Positions 62,196 to 63,609 of a stretch of 63,609 nt of DNA are shown piece by piece. Both the position numbers and the translations under genes were made by a program. This DNA is from Bartonella sp. ML69XJBT (GTDB lineage: Bacteria; Pseudomonadota; Alphaproteobacteria; Rhizobiales; Rhizobiaceae). Where the stretch lies: NCBI RefSeq assembly GCF_028618515.1, contig NZ_JAQITB010000011.1, forward strand, positions 1 through 63,609, given 5' to 3'. The number at the start of each line of letters is the position of its first letter. Position 1 is the stretch's first letter. The notes beneath the pieces were generated by a model. It had not been told where the DNA came from. It was given only the letters and a program-made list of their open reading frames with translations, and searched no databases.

Positions 62196-62935
62196 TATTC
62201 GGCTCCCTCAACTTTAGAGGTTTCCACCACCGGAGTAACCATTTCCGTTTTCTCCTTCGCAAGACGACGAATACCAGCAGGCTTTGGTACATTATCAGGA
62301 AGAGATCTCTTTACAGCATCTCGAACCAAAATCCAAGCACCTTTACAGCCAGAAACAGCGCCACGCACTAAAATCAAACCACGCTCAATATCTGTAGAAA
62401 CAACCTCTATATTCTGCGTTGTTACACGGACCTGACCCATGTGGCCAGCCATTTTTTTACCTTTAAACACTTTACCAGGATCCTGACACTGTCCTGTTGA
62501 ACCATGTGCACGATGCGTAATTGAGTTACCATGCGAAGCACGATGCCCACCAAAATTATGACGTTTCATAACACCAGCAAAGCCTTTACCAATACTCGTA
62601 CCTGTCACATCAACTCTTTGCCCTGGAACAAAATGCTCCACGGTAATCTCAGTACCGACCTCAAGAAGATTATCGGGGCTCACACGAAATTCCGCTATTT
62701 TAGCTTTTGGCTCAACAGAAGCCTTAGCAAAATGCCCACGAAGAGCCCGCGAAGTATTTTTCACCTTAGCAAAGCCCACACCTAATTGAACAGCAGTATA
62801 ACCATTCTTCTCAATTGTACGCTGAGCTACAACTTGACAATTTTCCAAACGAAGCACTGTTACCGGCACATGTTCACCAGCTTCATTATAAATACGGGTC
62901 ATGCCCAGCTTCTGTGCTATTACACCTGAACGCAT
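62195..62935 (-). CDS. rplC: Ribosomal protein uL3
   Basis: Assembly initiator of the large subunit. I chose the ATG at 62935 (246 residues, [20 protein letters not shown]) with AAGGA about 9 nt upstream; a TTG at 62959 is the alternative. It has the central motif [20 protein letters not shown] and an extended C-terminal tail rich in Lys, Glu and Val, usual in Rhizobiales. Confidence 0.98.
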   Translation of the reverse strand: MRSGVIAQKLGMTRIYNEAGEHVPVTVLRLENCQVVAQRTIEKNGYTAVQLGVGFAKVKNTSRALRGHFAKASVEPKAKIAEFRVSPDNLLEVGTEITVEHFVPGQRVDVTGTSIGKGFAGVMKRHNFGGHRASHGNSITHRAHGSTGQCQDPGKVFKGKKMAGHMGQVRVTTQNIEVVSTDIERGLILVRGAVSGCKGAWILVRDAVKRSLPDNVPKPAGIRRLAKEKTEMVTPVVETSKVEGAE

Positions 62936-62962
62936 CGGGTCTGTTCCTTCTGTCCTCAAACC

Positions 62963-63271
62963 TCAGAGCTTAATCTCTACATCCACACCAGCAGAAAGAT
63001 CGAGCTTCATAAGAGCATCTACTGTTTGCGGGGTTGGATCAACAATATCAAGAAGACGCTTATGTGTACGCATTTCAAATTGCTCACGGCTCTTCTTATC
63101 GATGTGCGGTCCACGATTGACCGTAAACTTCTCAATCCGCGTTGGAAGCGGGATAGGACCACGGACATGCGCACCAGTACGCTTAGCAGTCGACACAATT
63201 TCACGTGTCGATGCATCAAGAATTCTGTGATCAAATGCTTTCAAGCGAATGCGGATATTTTGACTGTTCAT
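62963..63271 (-). CDS. rpsJ: Ribosomal protein uS10
   Basis: Small-subunit protein and antitermination partner NusE. The 102 residues contain [20 protein letters not shown] and [19 protein letters not shown]. First gene of the S10 run. A strong hairpin (63295-63322) lies between tuf and this gene. Confidence 0.98.
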   Translation of the reverse strand: MNSQNIRIRLKAFDHRILDASTREIVSTAKRTGAHVRGPIPLPTRIEKFTVNRGPHIDKKSREQFEMRTHKRLLDIVDPTPQTVDALMKLDLSAGVDVEIKL

Positions 63272-63294
63272 GCTCTTTTATTTCCCTGTCACGT

Positions 63295-63322
63295 AAAACG
63301 CCTTTAACAATAAAGGCGTTTT
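63295..63322 (-). terminator. Terminator between tuf and rpsJ
   Basis: AAAACGCCTTTA and TAAAGGCGTTTT form a perfect 12-bp stem with a 4-nt loop, starting 14 nt after the tuf stop codon. The stem itself ends in four T. It should end, or attenuate, the tuf transcript before rpsJ, and its symmetry means it could act in either direction. Confidence 0.85.
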
Positions 63323-63336
63323 TCAATAACCATTAC

Positions 63337-63609
63337 TTACTCAATGATCTTAGAAACGATACCGGCACCAACAGTACGACCACCTTCACGAATAGCAAAG
63401 CGAAGTTTCTCTTCCATAGCAATAGGAACAATCAATGAAACATCCATCGCAACATTATCACCTGGCATAACCATCTCCGTACCTTCTGGTAGCGTCACAA
63501 TCCCTGTAACATCGGTGGTGCGGAAATAAAACTGAGGACGATAATTCGTAAAAAAGGGAGTATGACGACCACCTTCATCCTTTGTTAAAATGTAGGCCTC
63601 TGCTTTAAA
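63337..63609 (-). CDS. tuf: Elongation factor Tu, C-terminal 90 residues (cut by window edge)
   Basis: The frame enters at the right edge with [20 protein letters not shown] and ends [15 protein letters not shown] before the TAA. This is domain 3 of EF-Tu, which delivers aminoacyl-tRNA to the ribosome. The N-terminal GTPase domain lies outside the window. tuf upstream of rpsJ is the normal str-S10 order. Confidence 0.97.

Noticed and set aside
1-63609. CRISPR array, insertion sequence or defence island
   Set aside because: I found no regularly spaced repeats, no terminal inverted repeats with a transposase, and no defence-type genes; mobile signals are limited to the two integrase relics.

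Overview
The window is an AT-rich chromosomal segment of an alphaproteobacterium of the order Rhizobiales, almost certainly a Bartonella species. Several things point there: the gene order (ssb-gyrA-coaD-two cyclophilins-tgt; glpX-hom; erpA-dgt-argS-SPOR protein; rluC-ATP12; an NdvA/ChvA-type beta-glucan exporter), the eukaryote-like NADP isocitrate dehydrogenase, the low GC content, and the many decayed gene relics in otherwise compact housekeeping DNA. I cannot fix the species from the sequence alone.

Layout. 1-563: gene-free edge with a relic of a tyrosine integrase. 564-6099 (minus): glmS, glmU, ccdA, an unknown exported protein and erpA. 6200-11859 (plus): dGTPase, argS and a large membrane-anchored SPOR protein. 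12051-16303: a small membrane protein, ilvE, glpX and hom. 16304-18266: about 2 kb of AT-rich DNA whose only recognisable gene is tRNA-Glu(UUC). 18267-22253: icd and two convergent MFS transporters. 22254-30387 (minus): tgt, two cyclophilins, coaD, gyrA and ssb, with two long gene-free gaps and an ssb relic. 30722-36335 (plus): uvrA, a truncated P-II (glnB) relic, glnA and a small exported protein. 36371-38848 (minus): ATP12 chaperone and rluC. 39079-41510 (plus): ndvA and a second integrase relic. 41523-48674 (minus): alaS, recA, rarA and a DegP-type protease. 48887-63609 (minus): the complete S10-spc-alpha ribosomal block, from the C-terminal end of tuf through rpsJ...rplO, secY, adk, rpsM, rpsK, rpoA and rplQ to a strong terminator.

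How the genes work together. Most of the window is core machinery: translation (23 ribosomal proteins listed here, EF-Tu end, ArgS, AlaS, tRNA-Glu, RluC, Tgt), replication and repair (SSB, GyrA, UvrA, RecA, RarA), transcription (RpoA), secretion and envelope (SecY, GlmS and GlmU for UDP-GlcNAc, NdvA, DegP, CcdA, SPOR protein) and central metabolism (Icd, GlpX, Hom, IlvE, GlnA).

I did not find a new multi-gene system such as a defence island, CRISPR array or secretion locus. The interesting signals are signs of reductive evolution. Tgt has lost three of its four canonical zinc ligands and sits beside a queA-sized gap. A P-II protein has lost its N-terminal third and its uridylylation tyrosine, directly upstream of a glutamine synthetase that keeps its adenylylation tyrosine. 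An ssb fragment with a stop codon lies just upstream of the intact ssb. Two related integrase relics lie 41 kb apart. There are also an unexplained structured element downstream of tgt and an 11-bp-phased repeat upstream of the glnB relic.
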